Under the pieces are notes generated by a model that did no database searches, was not told the DNA's origin, and saw only the letters and a list, made by a program, of their open reading frames with translations. A stretch of 64,000 nucleotides of DNA from Adiantum capillus-veneris. Taxonomy: Eukaryota; Streptophyta; Polypodiopsida; Polypodiales; Pteridaceae. The stretch is taken from assembly GCA_014529385.2 (NCBI GenBank), contig CM043946.1:22704077-22768076 (forward strand), read 5' to 3'. Positions 20,582-30,039 of the stretch are shown here, piece after piece; position 1 is the stretch's first letter, and each line of letters starts with the position of its first letter. Made by a program: the position numbers and the translations under genes.

Positions 20582-21189
20582 ATGGCTGACAACAACACAG
20601 ATGTGTTCAAGATGTTTGCTTCTAGGACAGGTTGGATGGGGACAACTACCCTATGTGGACTTATATGATGCAACATGTTCTTGTGTGAAAGGGCGTCTGG
20701 AACATTGTGCAGGGCGTTGATGTACGTCCTGGTTCTGAGGATGTAGGCGATGTTGAGGATGTTGCAGGTCTTGTTGCAAGGATTGCTACTATTAGAGTTG
20801 TTTTGCCTACGACAGAACAAGCTCGTTGGGATGGAAAGGATGCGCAGTTGCAAGAGTCACTTTCCAGAAAAAACAGAACTAGGCAGTGTGCAGTTGAACA
20901 GGCTTTTATTGCTTCTCAAAGAAAGGGTGGTAGCAGCAATGCGGCCACTTCTTATGGTTCTACTGCGAGTGGCAAAACTTCTGTTCCTAATGCTTTTGTT
21001 GGCAGAAATTCATCTGGAAATTATGGTGATAAGGGAAAAAAGAAGATGCATTGCCATTATTGTAAAGCTAATGATCACTTGATCAAGTCATGTCCTAAGT
21101 TGAAGGCCAAAGAAACTAAGAAGAAAGAGGGTGGTTCCACTGCAAATGCTGGTTCACTACAAATGCAGCCATTGTTGAGTCTTCTGTGA
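20582..21189 (+). pseudogene. Ty1-copia gag of E2, internally deleted
   Basis: It starts ATG-GCT-GAC at 20582 (M-A-D-N-N) in one frame. The typical 'Y-P-M-W' segment is at about 20651, after a frame change, and a TGA falls in the same area. It continues with W-N-I-V-Q-G and A-R-W-D-G-K-D-A in another frame. After the W-D-G-K-D-A-Q motif (about 20828-20845) the sequence jumps to a Gln/Ser-rich segment: the central capsid part, normally well over 100 residues, is absent. The zinc knuckle is intact (C-H-Y-C-K-A-N-D-H-L-I-K-S-C, 21052-21093). The frame ends at TGA 21187-21189. Confidence 0.85.
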
Positions 21190-21268
21190 AATGAGACTGT
21201 GTTGCTGATGTTGATGCAGAATGGGCTTTTAGCGCAGAGTGCACTTACAATCCTGTTGTCCATGATGC

Positions 21269-21865
21269 ATGCTTGTCAGTTGTGCTGCAGATTCACATGT
21301 GTGGTATTTCGACAGTGGTGCTACAAAGCCCATTGCCTCACATCGTGAATTGTTTACCTCTCTTGAGTCTATTCCTCATGGGAATTCAGTCACTTTTGCC
21401 AACAATGCCTCTTATCCGGTTCAGGGAGTTGAAAAGATTGTGCTTACTGCTGCAAATGGCAGTTCCTTCACACTTGTTGATGTACTTTATGTACTTGGGA
21501 TCAAGAAGTATCTCTTGTCTGTATCCGCACTTGCTAGACTTGGACTTGTAGTCAAATTTGTGGATGACAAATGTATAGTTCATGATCTCAGTTTTGGTGA
21601 TGAAATTGTTGCATCTGACCTTTTGTGCCGTGGGCTGTATAAGATCACTTTGTATGAAAAGAGTGGAATTTTTTTTGCAAATTCTATTGCAGATTCAAGG
21701 GCTATTTCAGATGCAAAACTTTGGCATGCACGTTTTGGTCATCTGAATTTTGCCAGTTTGGTGCGTTTGCAAAAATTTGATATGGTTGCTTCTTTGCTGC
21801 CTCTTGAAGCACTTGCCAAACATGTTTGTGAAGGTTGTATTTTGGGTAAGATGCAGCGCTCTAAG
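21269..21865 (+). pseudogene. Ty1-copia protease and GAG-preintegrase of E2, cut by N
   Basis: The aspartic protease active site reads W-Y-F-D-S-G-A-T with D at 21311-21313. The flap and strand segments (V-T-F-A-N-N, L-V-D-V-L-Y-V, L-L-S-V-S-A-L) follow in order. The preintegrase domain has L-W-H-A-R-F-G-H-L-N and H-V-C-E-G-C-I-L-G-K, the H-H-C-C zinc ligands. Reading stops at the insertion of N at 21866 and resumes at 27434. The segment linking to gag (21190-21268) carries at least one frameshift and a TGA. Confidence 0.88.
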
Positions 21866-22037
21866 TGTAAGAAACTAGGCAACTAGGTTCTCCAGGATCC
21901 TCCTCCCAACCTCCCTTTATAGGTGGGCTCCTAGCCCCTTGCCCTAGACGGATCCCCTATCCACACTGCCTAGCCCAGCCCTTGGCCGTAGTCCTTGCCT
22001 AGCCTAGTTCTTAGGGTACAGGACCCTTGTCCTGACA
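21866..22037 (-). repeat. 3' LTR of element N
   Basis: Read on the minus strand: TGTCAGGACAAGGG to CTAGTTTCTTACA, 172 bp. A TATAAAGG box lies at 21914-21921 (minus strand). Confidence 0.95.
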
Positions 22038-22055
22038 TTACTTCCCCCTTAAGGA
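22038..22055 (-). promoter_or_regulatory. Polypurine tract of element N
   Basis: On the minus strand CTTAAGGGGGAAGTAA directly precedes the LTR. Confidence 0.8.
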
Positions 22056-22294
22056 AGAGTTTTCGTCCTCGAAAACACAAGTAGTAATATCTTCTTAAGA
22101 ATACTGGTGTTCTCGTTATTGACGTCCCATAAGTGAGCCAGTTGTCTGTATGACCGATAATTGGTGCAGTGAGGAGGTTCAATGAAACCAAGAGGAATAT
22201 CTTGATTTTCAACATTGTTGTCCGCTTGCAACCACTTGGGTCTAAATGGTAACTCCATATATAACTCACTGGAGTGCTGTAAAGGAGTAACCAC
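22049..22294 (-). pseudogene. Short ORF before the PPT of N, possibly a pol 3' remnant
   Basis: About 81 open residues on the minus strand ending next to the polypurine tract, where gypsy pol normally ends. In an overlapping frame the last residues read F-E-D-E-N-S-S, similar in feel to the acidic ends of plant pol proteins. No domain can be assigned. Confidence 0.35.
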
Positions 22295-22376
22295 AACTAA
22301 GAGTCACTTGGGTTTAAATGGTAACTCCATTTATAACTCACTTGAGTACTGTAAAGGAGTAACCACAACTAAGAGT
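22233..22376. repeat. 72-bp direct tandem repeat in N
   Basis: Two units (22233-22304 and 22305-22376) starting CACTTGGGTCTAAATGGTAA and CACTTGGGTTTAAATGGTAA, with a handful of differences. Confidence 0.92.
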
Positions 22377-25300
22377 TGTCCAAAGGCATAACCAGTGTTC
22401 AGATCTTCTGAAGGTAATGGAATAATGCAAGGAAACCTTGGCATAACTTTCCATGCAAGTGTGAGCCAGATTTCCTACTCGCCTGAGTATCTTGAAAAGT
22501 CCGTGACATGTTCATCCCTAATGAAGGTTACATGCCAACGTACTCTGTCAGCACACTTGGTAAGTCCTTGATGTATGAAAGTATTGACACAATCTCCAAC
22601 CCCACCACAAGAGGTGTTCAAAGTCGAAAATCAATCTTAAGCAAATTCTAGAATAGGGAGAAAATAATCTATCTAGAAATGCGTTGTGCTAACGTATGCT
22701 CTTAGCATATCATTTAGCACAAGATTAATCTTTGTAATCTTTGTAATTTGCCTATCCCCTTGGATAACTGACAGTACTGAGGTGTGTTTTCCTCACGGTT
22801 TACAGACAGTCGTCCCAGATGACTGGTAAACGGGAAGTCACAGTAGTGTTTAACATTGGTGAAGAAGCAACAATGTCCGAAATAACCATCGTGGTTAACT
22901 TGAAAAAAATCCAGAAACGCCCAAACCAAGCCATGACCTCTATTGGTGATTAGTGGATTTAAAAGTAATCTCATAGAGATAGTGCACATAGAGTGCAAAA
23001 TGATTCATAAGCAACAATCTGTGGAATATGCATGCCGTTCCAAATTAGCCGTTGCTAAACACTAGGGACCATAACACCTAGTGTGCATGCATTTAGCAAA
23101 AACTAACCCGAACCTGTATATCCATAATAGTCCTTTCCACTAGATGTGATGCGCCTAGCACACATTAAAAGGAATGTAAATAGTTCGGAAAAGAAACTAA
23201 ATACTTTTAGTTGCAATTGTTTGCAAGCCTTGCTGAAACGTCTGAATCACAGTAGAAGGTGAAACATTGATCACTTCTAGGTACAGACAATGAAACTTTT
23301 TCATTAACAAATTATAGCCTTGCTATATGTATAAACAACCATCTGGAATGTTGTTTAGCATCACTTGTACCTTAACAAGTCATTCTAAGTCTCCGACAAT
23401 TTCTGGCCACGACATTGCTCTTGATACGTCGCACTAAAAATGGTCTAGAAAACAGATGTGACCAACACCTAGGGACTTTGTCGTGACACGTAATTGAAAT
23501 AATGGCGCTAGTGTTAGTCAAGAGACTCATATTCTCCACATGTGGAATATGTCTCATATAAGGATGTGTGAAAAGGAACATCCTTCAAGTACAAGACATA
23601 CTTGTGTGTGGAGGTAACTACAGACACTCTACGACGGAGTGAGAGGGACCCTAATTCATTGCTCCACACTGGCTAAACCGAACTCCTTGAGTTCCTAGAC
23701 CATGTTGTATCCCATGTGACAACATGTGCCATATTGAATCCTACAAGTGGATTCATAATAGCATAAGGCAGAAAGATAGATTGGATACTTGGCCCAAAAT
23801 ACTGTGTGCCGACATGCCCTTGGCATGGCTCTATAACATTCAAGCGTATTTATACGTCTTGAAAAACCAAGTAAAGCATACTAAAAATGGAATAACACCA
23901 AATCAATAGATGCGTACCTGGAGATTTGAACGTAATGTTCACTTACCCGTATTCAAATGGAGAGGAGCACGTCCCCTTCCTAAGAAACAAACAGTATTGC
24001 ACTTGGAACCTTGTTTGTTGCCTTTGCAACCTAAGCCCGTGAATTAGAATCTACGTAGTCAAATCCCTTGATATGACTTCTTTGTAGAAACTGCTCAACT
24101 AGGAGATAATGGTAACCATCATAGTTAACCATGTACAGATTGAGTGGAATCAACTTAAAAAGTCTGTTCGTATGCTACCGCGTGGTAGATTGCGGAATTA
24201 TTTGCTTGAAAGTAGAACTGGGAGAGATCGACTGTGATCCTCAATCCAGATCAAACTGTGATCCGTAATGCCTATGGGGTGATGTAGCAATTTCTTGCTG
24301 AGTCTTACCCCAAAACCGTATGTCCATAGATACTTCGTAGTGCTATAGAGAGAGCAAGAGACGCACACGAGTGAACTACCAATCCCTTACAACCATGTTG
24401 TCACCCCTGATTGCTGCGTCTATACTCCGTGGTAGAGATCAGCCTGTGTGAGGTTAAGATTATCAAAAAACGCACATGAGCGTTTGCATTGAAAACATGT
24501 AGTGGAAAAATGACACCCTAAACATCCATAATGATATCTGTAATGACAAGACGCTTGCTTGTCAATTAACGTCAATGTGTACACCACTGGGTAGAGCTGT
24601 TCGATCTTGAGAACAATCATCCAAGGAATACCAACAAGTGGATCTTATCCTAGATTTAGCAATGGCCCATAGCCAGCGTGCATGGTTCATAGCCCGTATG
24701 GCAATGAGTGTTCAATCGATAAACCGATGAAATAAATGTGAATGGCACCTTGCCCAATTTGTAGCTGATAATTGTAGAGCATCGTGGCTCAGGAGAAAAC
24801 ATGAAACAAACTTCGTAGAAAATTTTCATGTTGTACCTTAGAAAAAGAGGTGAAGAACGAACAGAAGAGCATGCTGGGTTGAGGGACTTTCCTTAAATGT
24901 CTAGTTTGTGTGTGCCCATAACGTGTGCACTTAGACATCTTATGCCTGACTGGCAGCTTATCCTATAAGCATGCAACCATCTGACTGTATGATGCTCGCA
25001 TCGCAAGTGGGAACACAAGTCAGATCGTGACTGTCTACCGTGTATGGGTTGTGAATCCAGTAGGAGTTTTTAGGTTGTTTTGTGTGCCTAGATAGAAACT
25101 GAAAATTATGGGAAACAATGCATAAATAATAGTGTCCTTGACAGAGTGATTTGTGAGAGCGTACTGTATACCATCTGGGTAGCATGCCTTGCATACAAAA
25201 ATGAAAGCCCGTGGCTACCGTGATAACCGTTGAAGTCAACACCCTAAGTGCCTTGCACCGGTTAGACTGGTAAGGATGCGATGAGATGATATCCTGAATA

Positions 25301-25769
25301 ATGTAGGTGCCCCAAACTTGGTTGCCAACTGCTCTTGTCGCCGAGGTAATTGGAGTACAAAGTAAAAGCCTTATGTCATGTAAAATGGGCCAAGCATTTG
25401 GTTTTTCATAATACTGTCCAAAGTAAATGCAAAGCGTGAGTAAATGCAAAGTAAAGGACACGTGTATCATATACACCCTAATTCAGTGATCTTGCATGCA
25501 TCTCAGAATGTTTTCGGCAGATCATATAAGCTGAGATGATGTGACTGGTCGTACCAAAAATGACTGTGGCAGAAAACAATTGGGGTTTAACAGTACCTAA
25601 TTCAAAAAAAAATGTACAATACGCTGAAAATTCCATATTGAAGTATGAGAAAATGGCTACGCATAACATATTCAAAAAGCCATATAACTACTGTGCCATG
25701 CACCAAAACTGGAGTTTATGTCAAAGCACAAACTCATGCATCATGCTTAAGTTTTCCGACATGTGGGCA
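22377..25769 (-). other. Element N internal region, no gene recognised
   Basis: About 3.4 kb with stops in every frame. Open pieces are below 175 codons and show no gag, protease, RT or integrase motif. This would be the pol region of a complete element. Confidence 0.6.
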
Positions 25770-26330
25770 CTACTTTTTTTGATGTGTTCCTAAGCAAGTA
25801 AAGCATAATTTTTGACTTTTTGCACGTTGAAATTCGGATGGTGATAGGCGCTTCTTGACCACGTTGGTCGTGCCCCAATGTGTTCCGACAACCGAAGTAT
25901 TGTGGACATGTTGGACCTCTTTGGTCATAACTGGTAAATTGGCAACCCCCTGGGTTGCTGGCAAGTGGAGAGCTGATTCTGGTAGCATTTTGTAAATTAG
26001 TTGTGTAAGATTTTCTACTTGTGTAACCAAGATTTGAACCCTGACAGCGAGCTTGCGAAATCGGGCATCAAAAGTTTTCCAGTCTTGTCGAGTGACAAAC
26101 TCCCTGGCATCTGGCAATTGACTGTCATCCTCTAGAATATCCAACACGCTCTGTGGAGGAGGGGTTGACAAATGAGGAGACAGAGATTGATCACCTGGGT
26201 TTGCACCATCCATCCTTGTTGCCATGAGGGTACTCTCCGTGAGAGTATCCGGCCCCATGACATCCACAGGTGGAGCCCATTCGATATATTCAAAGTCAAA
26301 CATGTGTTGGTCATCAATTTCTGCACTCAT
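25770..26330 (-). pseudogene. Partial gag of element N
   Basis: It opens at ATG 26330 (M-S-A-E-I-D-D), has a short helix (F-R-K-L-A-V-R-V-Q-I-L-V near the middle) and ends in a gypsy-like pre-zinc-knuckle segment (L-S-P-S-E-F-Q-R-A-K) followed by C-F-T-C-L-G-T-H, where a TAG cuts the knuckle before its last cysteine. The usual capsid core between the helix and the knuckle is missing. At about 187 residues it is half or less of a normal gag. Confidence 0.6.
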
Positions 26331-27243
26331 GGAAAATCTGTGTTGTGAGAACAAAAGAGAAAACAGTACCTTGGAATGCAACAAAAACTCGTAACCGTAT
26401 CGAACACAAAGGTAGCTAGCCGTGCTAACCTCGCCGGCGGTCGTAAAGAAGGTGAGTTTCCAATCTCAGTAGAATTGGCGAAGAGGTGAATTCACCGAGG
26501 AACTTCAACACTAGCTCGTAGTAGGTTGCAATAATTAACTGGGTAATTATGTCTTCAACTGAACTGAACGTCTAAGTTGAAATCGGATTGTAAATCCCAA
26601 GCCACCACGAAATCAACACTTGATTTGCAGCCGAGGATGCCCTTGCAAACACCGATGTATGCTTCGGCGAAGTTATGGTTACCGTGTATGGTGGACTCGG
26701 GTGGTTCTTTAAATGACTCTTGAAGTCGTTGCTAAAAAACAGTAGGTGCTGTAATTTCTGCAGTCGGACCTTGGGAAGGTCGTAGTGAAATTTTCTTGCT
26801 CGAATTGCTCGGCTTGCTTCATCGGAGGCTTGCCGACACTTGTTTATGCCGCCCGGTTGGTGGGAAGAGCCTTCGACTTATGGACAAACTTCAAATCCAA
26901 GCGCCCAAGGCCGTTTTAATGTGAAAACTCAAGCCCCCAAAGCGCAGGCAGCATGCAGCAACTGACGAAGAAGATGATGATGATGGTGTGGCTCGCACAG
27001 ACCAGCTACGACCGCGGGGAGTTGGCTCAAGCCCTGTCTCCGGAGGGCGCTCCTTCCTAGCCCAAGAGAGCGTCAAGACATGCACCACACACACACCTCC
27101 AAAACGGAAAGCTTTCCTAATTTAGGCAAGATCTCCGGCTATTTTTGGAACAAGCCTTATTAGGCTACGGTTCTCACCTAAAGGCCCTGTTTTTAGGAGC
27201 CAAAGGTGACCACGCCTAGAGAGAGGGTGGAAGAGAGTCCCAA
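26331..27243 (-). other. 5' leader of element N
   Basis: About 900 bp between the primer site and the gag start, without a supported ORF. GC content is higher than in the rest of N. Confidence 0.5.
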
Positions 27244-27256
27244 GCTCTGATACCAG
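27244..27256 (-). promoter_or_regulatory. Primer-binding site of element N (tRNA-iMet)
   Basis: On the minus strand CTGGTATCAGAGC directly after the 5' LTR. This proves the orientation of N relative to its host. Confidence 0.95.
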
Positions 27257-27428
27257 TGTAAGAAACTAGGCAACTAGGCTCTCTTGGATCCTCCTCCCAA
27301 CCTCCCTTTATAGGTGGGCTCCTAGCCCCTTGCCCTAGACGGATCCCCTGTCCACACTGCCTAGCCCGGCCCTTGGCCGTAGTCCTTGCCTAGCCTAGTT
27401 CTTAGGGTACAGGACCCTTGTCCTGACA
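27257..27428 (-). repeat. 5' LTR of element N
   Basis: 172 bp, partner of 21866-22037. TATAAAGG lies at 27305-27312 on the minus strand. Confidence 0.95.
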
Positions 27429-27433
27429 GTAAG

Positions 27434-28499
27434 TTTCCAAAGGATGGTTCAGTTCGAGGCCACATGCAGATTGCAGCTTGTGCATAGTGATGTTTGTGGG
27501 CCCATGCAAACTCTGTCCTTGGGCAATAGCCTTTACTTCGTAACTTTCATTGATGATTACTCCAGGCATCAGCACAGAAAATTGGATGATAAGGCTGTCA
27601 AATGTATCTTTGTTGGTTATAGTACTGAAAGAAAAGGTTACAGGTTATATCATCCGCAAACAAACCGTATTCTGGTTTCATGGGATGTAGTGTTTGTGGA
27701 AGATTCTGTTCAGCCCTTGCTGTCATGTTTCAGAGACAGTAATGTAAGCTCACAAGACATTTATGACCCTTTGTTGCCTCTTTTCAGTGGTCGAAATACG
27801 AATGTAATTTCCAATGAGGCTCATGTACAACCTATGGGGGTTTCTAAAAATGTTACAAATCAGCCTATTACTGATGCAGATGTACATGATGTAATTGATG
27901 AGGAAAGGGCTCAAAATGAGCAGGCTAGAGGTATGCCAAAATGGCTGGTGCACACTTTGCGTGACAGTAAATTGGATGCACCTTTGTTTAGTCGTACTTG
28001 TTTAGGCTCTCGCCATGCATGTTATGCATCAGATTGTTATGCTTTGGCTGTGTCTAGCTTACATGATGTCGAGGAGCCTCTGTCTTTTGATGAAGCACAG
28101 AATGCAAAAAATTGGATGGCTGCCATGCAATCAAAATATGATGCACTTATAGAAAATGACACATGGACTTTATGTGATTTGCCTCCTGGAAAAAAGGCCA
28201 TTGGTACGAAGTGGGTTTACAAGTTGAAATGCAAGCCGGATGTTGAAATAGGTTGCCATAAGGCTCGACTTGTTGCAAAGGGTTATGCACAACAAAAAGG
28301 CATAGATTATGAAGAGACTTTTGCTCCCATTTGTCGTATGACTACTGTGCGTTTCCTATGTGCATTGGAAGATCATTTTGGTTGGGATGTACATCAATCA
28401 GACATTGTTACTTCTTTCTTGAATGGTGACATATTTGAGGAAGTTTATGTAACACAGCCTCGCGGTTTTGTCATAAAAGGACAAGAGGACAAAGTGTGA
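27434..28499 (+). pseudogene. Ty1-copia integrase remnant and RT N-terminus of E2
   Basis: The frame resumes with the segment that follows the preintegrase zinc site, then L-V-H-S-D-V-C-G-P-M. Near 27566 it jumps in frame from F-I-D-D-Y-S-R to K-L-D-D-K-A-V-K-C-I-F-V-G-Y-S. Element E1 has roughly 130 residues here, including the second catalytic D and the E, so the integrase core is deleted. RT then starts (W-M-A-A-M-Q, W-V-Y-K-L-K, A-R-L-V-A-K-G-Y-A-Q-Q, S-F-L-N-G-D). A TGA at 28497-28499 sits where a Cys codon is expected. Confidence 0.9.
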
Positions 28500-29612
28500 A
28501 AATGTAAGAAGGCTTTGTATGGGTTGAAGCAAGCTCCTCGTGCTTGGTATGAGAAAGCTGACACTCATTTGGTTAAACGAGGCTTTCGTGATAGTCCAAT
28601 AGAAAGCACATTGTATGTAAAGCGTGAGGGTGATGTACTTCTCATTGTGGTTCTTTATGTCGATGATTTGCTGATCACTGGACCAAATGAGAGACATATT
28701 GCTGACTTTAAGGCTGATTTGAATGCTACTTTCAAAATGAAAGATTTGGGGCTGTTGCATCATTACTTGGGTATACAGTTTAAGCAGTGTGATGGTGGTA
28801 TTGCCTTGTGTCAGAAAATTTACATAGAGACATTGCTATGTAAGTTTGGACTTGAGGATTGCAAACCTATTTCCACTCACATAGAAAGGTTTGAAGTTGA
28901 GTCTACATGATGCTGGCGATCCTGCTGATGTCACTTTTTACCAAACTGTTGTTGGCTGCCTCATTTATGTATGCAACACGAGGCCAAATATTCAGTTTGC
29001 AGTCTCACAGGTCAGCGGATTTATGCATAGCCCAGGGTCTAAGAATTCACAGACTGTCAAGAGGATTTTCCACTACCTTAGTGGAACTTTACATCTTGGC
29101 TTGTTTTATCCCAAGGGGGGGATCATTGTCGCCAGACTTACATGCTTTTTTGGACTCAGATTGGGCTAGTTGTTTTGACACGCGAGTGTCCACAAGTGGT
29201 TTTTGTTTCATGCTTGGCAGTTCATGTGTATCATGGTTGAGCAAGAAGAAACCTACTGTGGCCACTTCGTGTTGTGAGGCTGAGTAAAGGGCAGTATTCA
29301 CAGCTACGGTTGAGTATGTATAGGCTCAGACGCCTTACGGCTGATTTGGGTGTTGGACAGGACAATGCCGATGTTATCTACACTGACAGTCACAGCGCAT
29401 TGGCAGTTGCAAGGAACCCAGTTTTTCATGCTCGCACAAAGCACATTGAGGTGCATTACCACTATGTTAGGGAGAGGCTCTCAGTAGGAGAGATCAGCTT
29501 GGCTTATGTGCTAACACAGTACAACCTTGCAGATCTTTTCACAAAGGCATTGTCTCGTGAGAAGCTTGAAGCTTTTCGCAAAGCTTTAAGCTTACTCCCC
29601 TTTGTGGACTGA
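28500..29612 (+). pseudogene. Ty1-copia RT C-terminus and RNase H of E2
   Basis: The frame continues after the TGA with K-A-L-Y-G-L-K-Q-A-P-R-A-W-Y and an intact polymerase box Y-V-D-D (28656-28667). Frameshifts near 28890 and 29115-29130 and a TAA at 29284-29286 (after C-C-E-A-E) break the RNase H part. This part still shows D-S-D-W-A, T-D-S-H-S-A-L-A-V-A-R-N-P and L-A-D-L-F-T-K-A-L. The final stop is at 29610-29612. The polymerase active site survives, unlike that of E1. Confidence 0.9.
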
Positions 29613-29677
29613 TCATGTCCTCATGGCATGGCACTTCCCTTTACTCATGTGCCAGCTCTTGTTCACCGCATCACTCT

Positions 29678-29687
29678 AGGGGGGATT
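29678..29687 (+). promoter_or_regulatory. Polypurine tract of copia E2
   Basis: AGGGGGGATT directly before the 3' LTR. Confidence 0.85.
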
Positions 29688-29914
29688 TGTTACCATATAC
29701 ATGTGCTAGTGATGTGTGTGAACACACTAGGACCGCCGGGGCATTTTTTCCCGCTTTAGAAGGTTTTCTCCCCCGAGCATTGTATATACGCCCATCACTC
29801 TAGTGCTATTTATCTTTCCATTGCATACTAAGTGACACACTCTCTATTGTGTGCCTTGCTCCTCCTTCGTCTTCTCCAAGCTATGTGGGTTTCTCTGCAA
29901 CCATAATTCCAAAA
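29688..29914 (+). repeat. 3' LTR of copia E2
   Basis: TGTTACCATATACATG to ATAATTCCAAAA. The terminal CA has mutated to AA. Confidence 0.93.
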
Positions 29915-29919
29915 GAGAT

Positions 29920-30039
29920 TGCACTATTAAGCAACATAATATGTGTCGCAACGCATACGACGAAAATAATAAGAAAACCAAGGAGATCTCTCACGAAGCA
30001 AATGTGCCCAAGGAGGAGGAAAATCCCTCGAGTAAATAG
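29920..30039 (+). pseudogene. LINE ORF1, C-terminal end
   Basis: It continues the ORF1 frame interrupted at 19996: C-E-D on the left joins C-T-I-K-Q-H-N-M on the right once one target duplication is removed. The tail is Lys/Glu-rich and ends at TAG 30037-30039. Confidence 0.78.

Larger units (their letters stand above)
21866..27428 (-). mobile_element. LTR element N, minus strand, gag-only type
   Basis: Two 172-bp LTRs (21866-22037 and 27257-27428) differ at only five positions. Orientation is minus: the tRNA-iMet site (CTGGTATCAGAGC) adjoins the right LTR at 27244-27256 and a polypurine tract adjoins the left LTR. Flanks are CTAAG (21861-21865) and GTAAG (27429-27433). Inside are a partial gag with a broken zinc knuckle and little else that can be read. 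It looks like a non-autonomous 'terminal-repeat plus gag' element. It is the youngest insertion of the nest. Confidence 0.92.
19997..29914 (+). mobile_element. Ty1-copia retrotransposon E2, hosting element N
   Basis: LTRs at 19997-20219 and 29688-29914, PBS at 20222-20233, gag, protease, preintegrase, integrase remnant, RT, RNase H, PPT. The flanks (AAGAT and GAGAT) form a 5-bp target duplication with one mismatch inside the LINE. A 5.56-kb minus-strand element N interrupts the preintegrase domain. Apart from that it has internal deletions in gag and in the integrase core plus several stops and frameshifts, so it is defective. The LTRs are about 93% identical by eye. Confidence 0.93.

Noticed and set aside
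24958-25476. 172-residue minus-strand ORF in element N
   Set aside because: Composition is not protein-like, no motif, and its neighbours in frame are stop-rich; treated as non-coding internal DNA.
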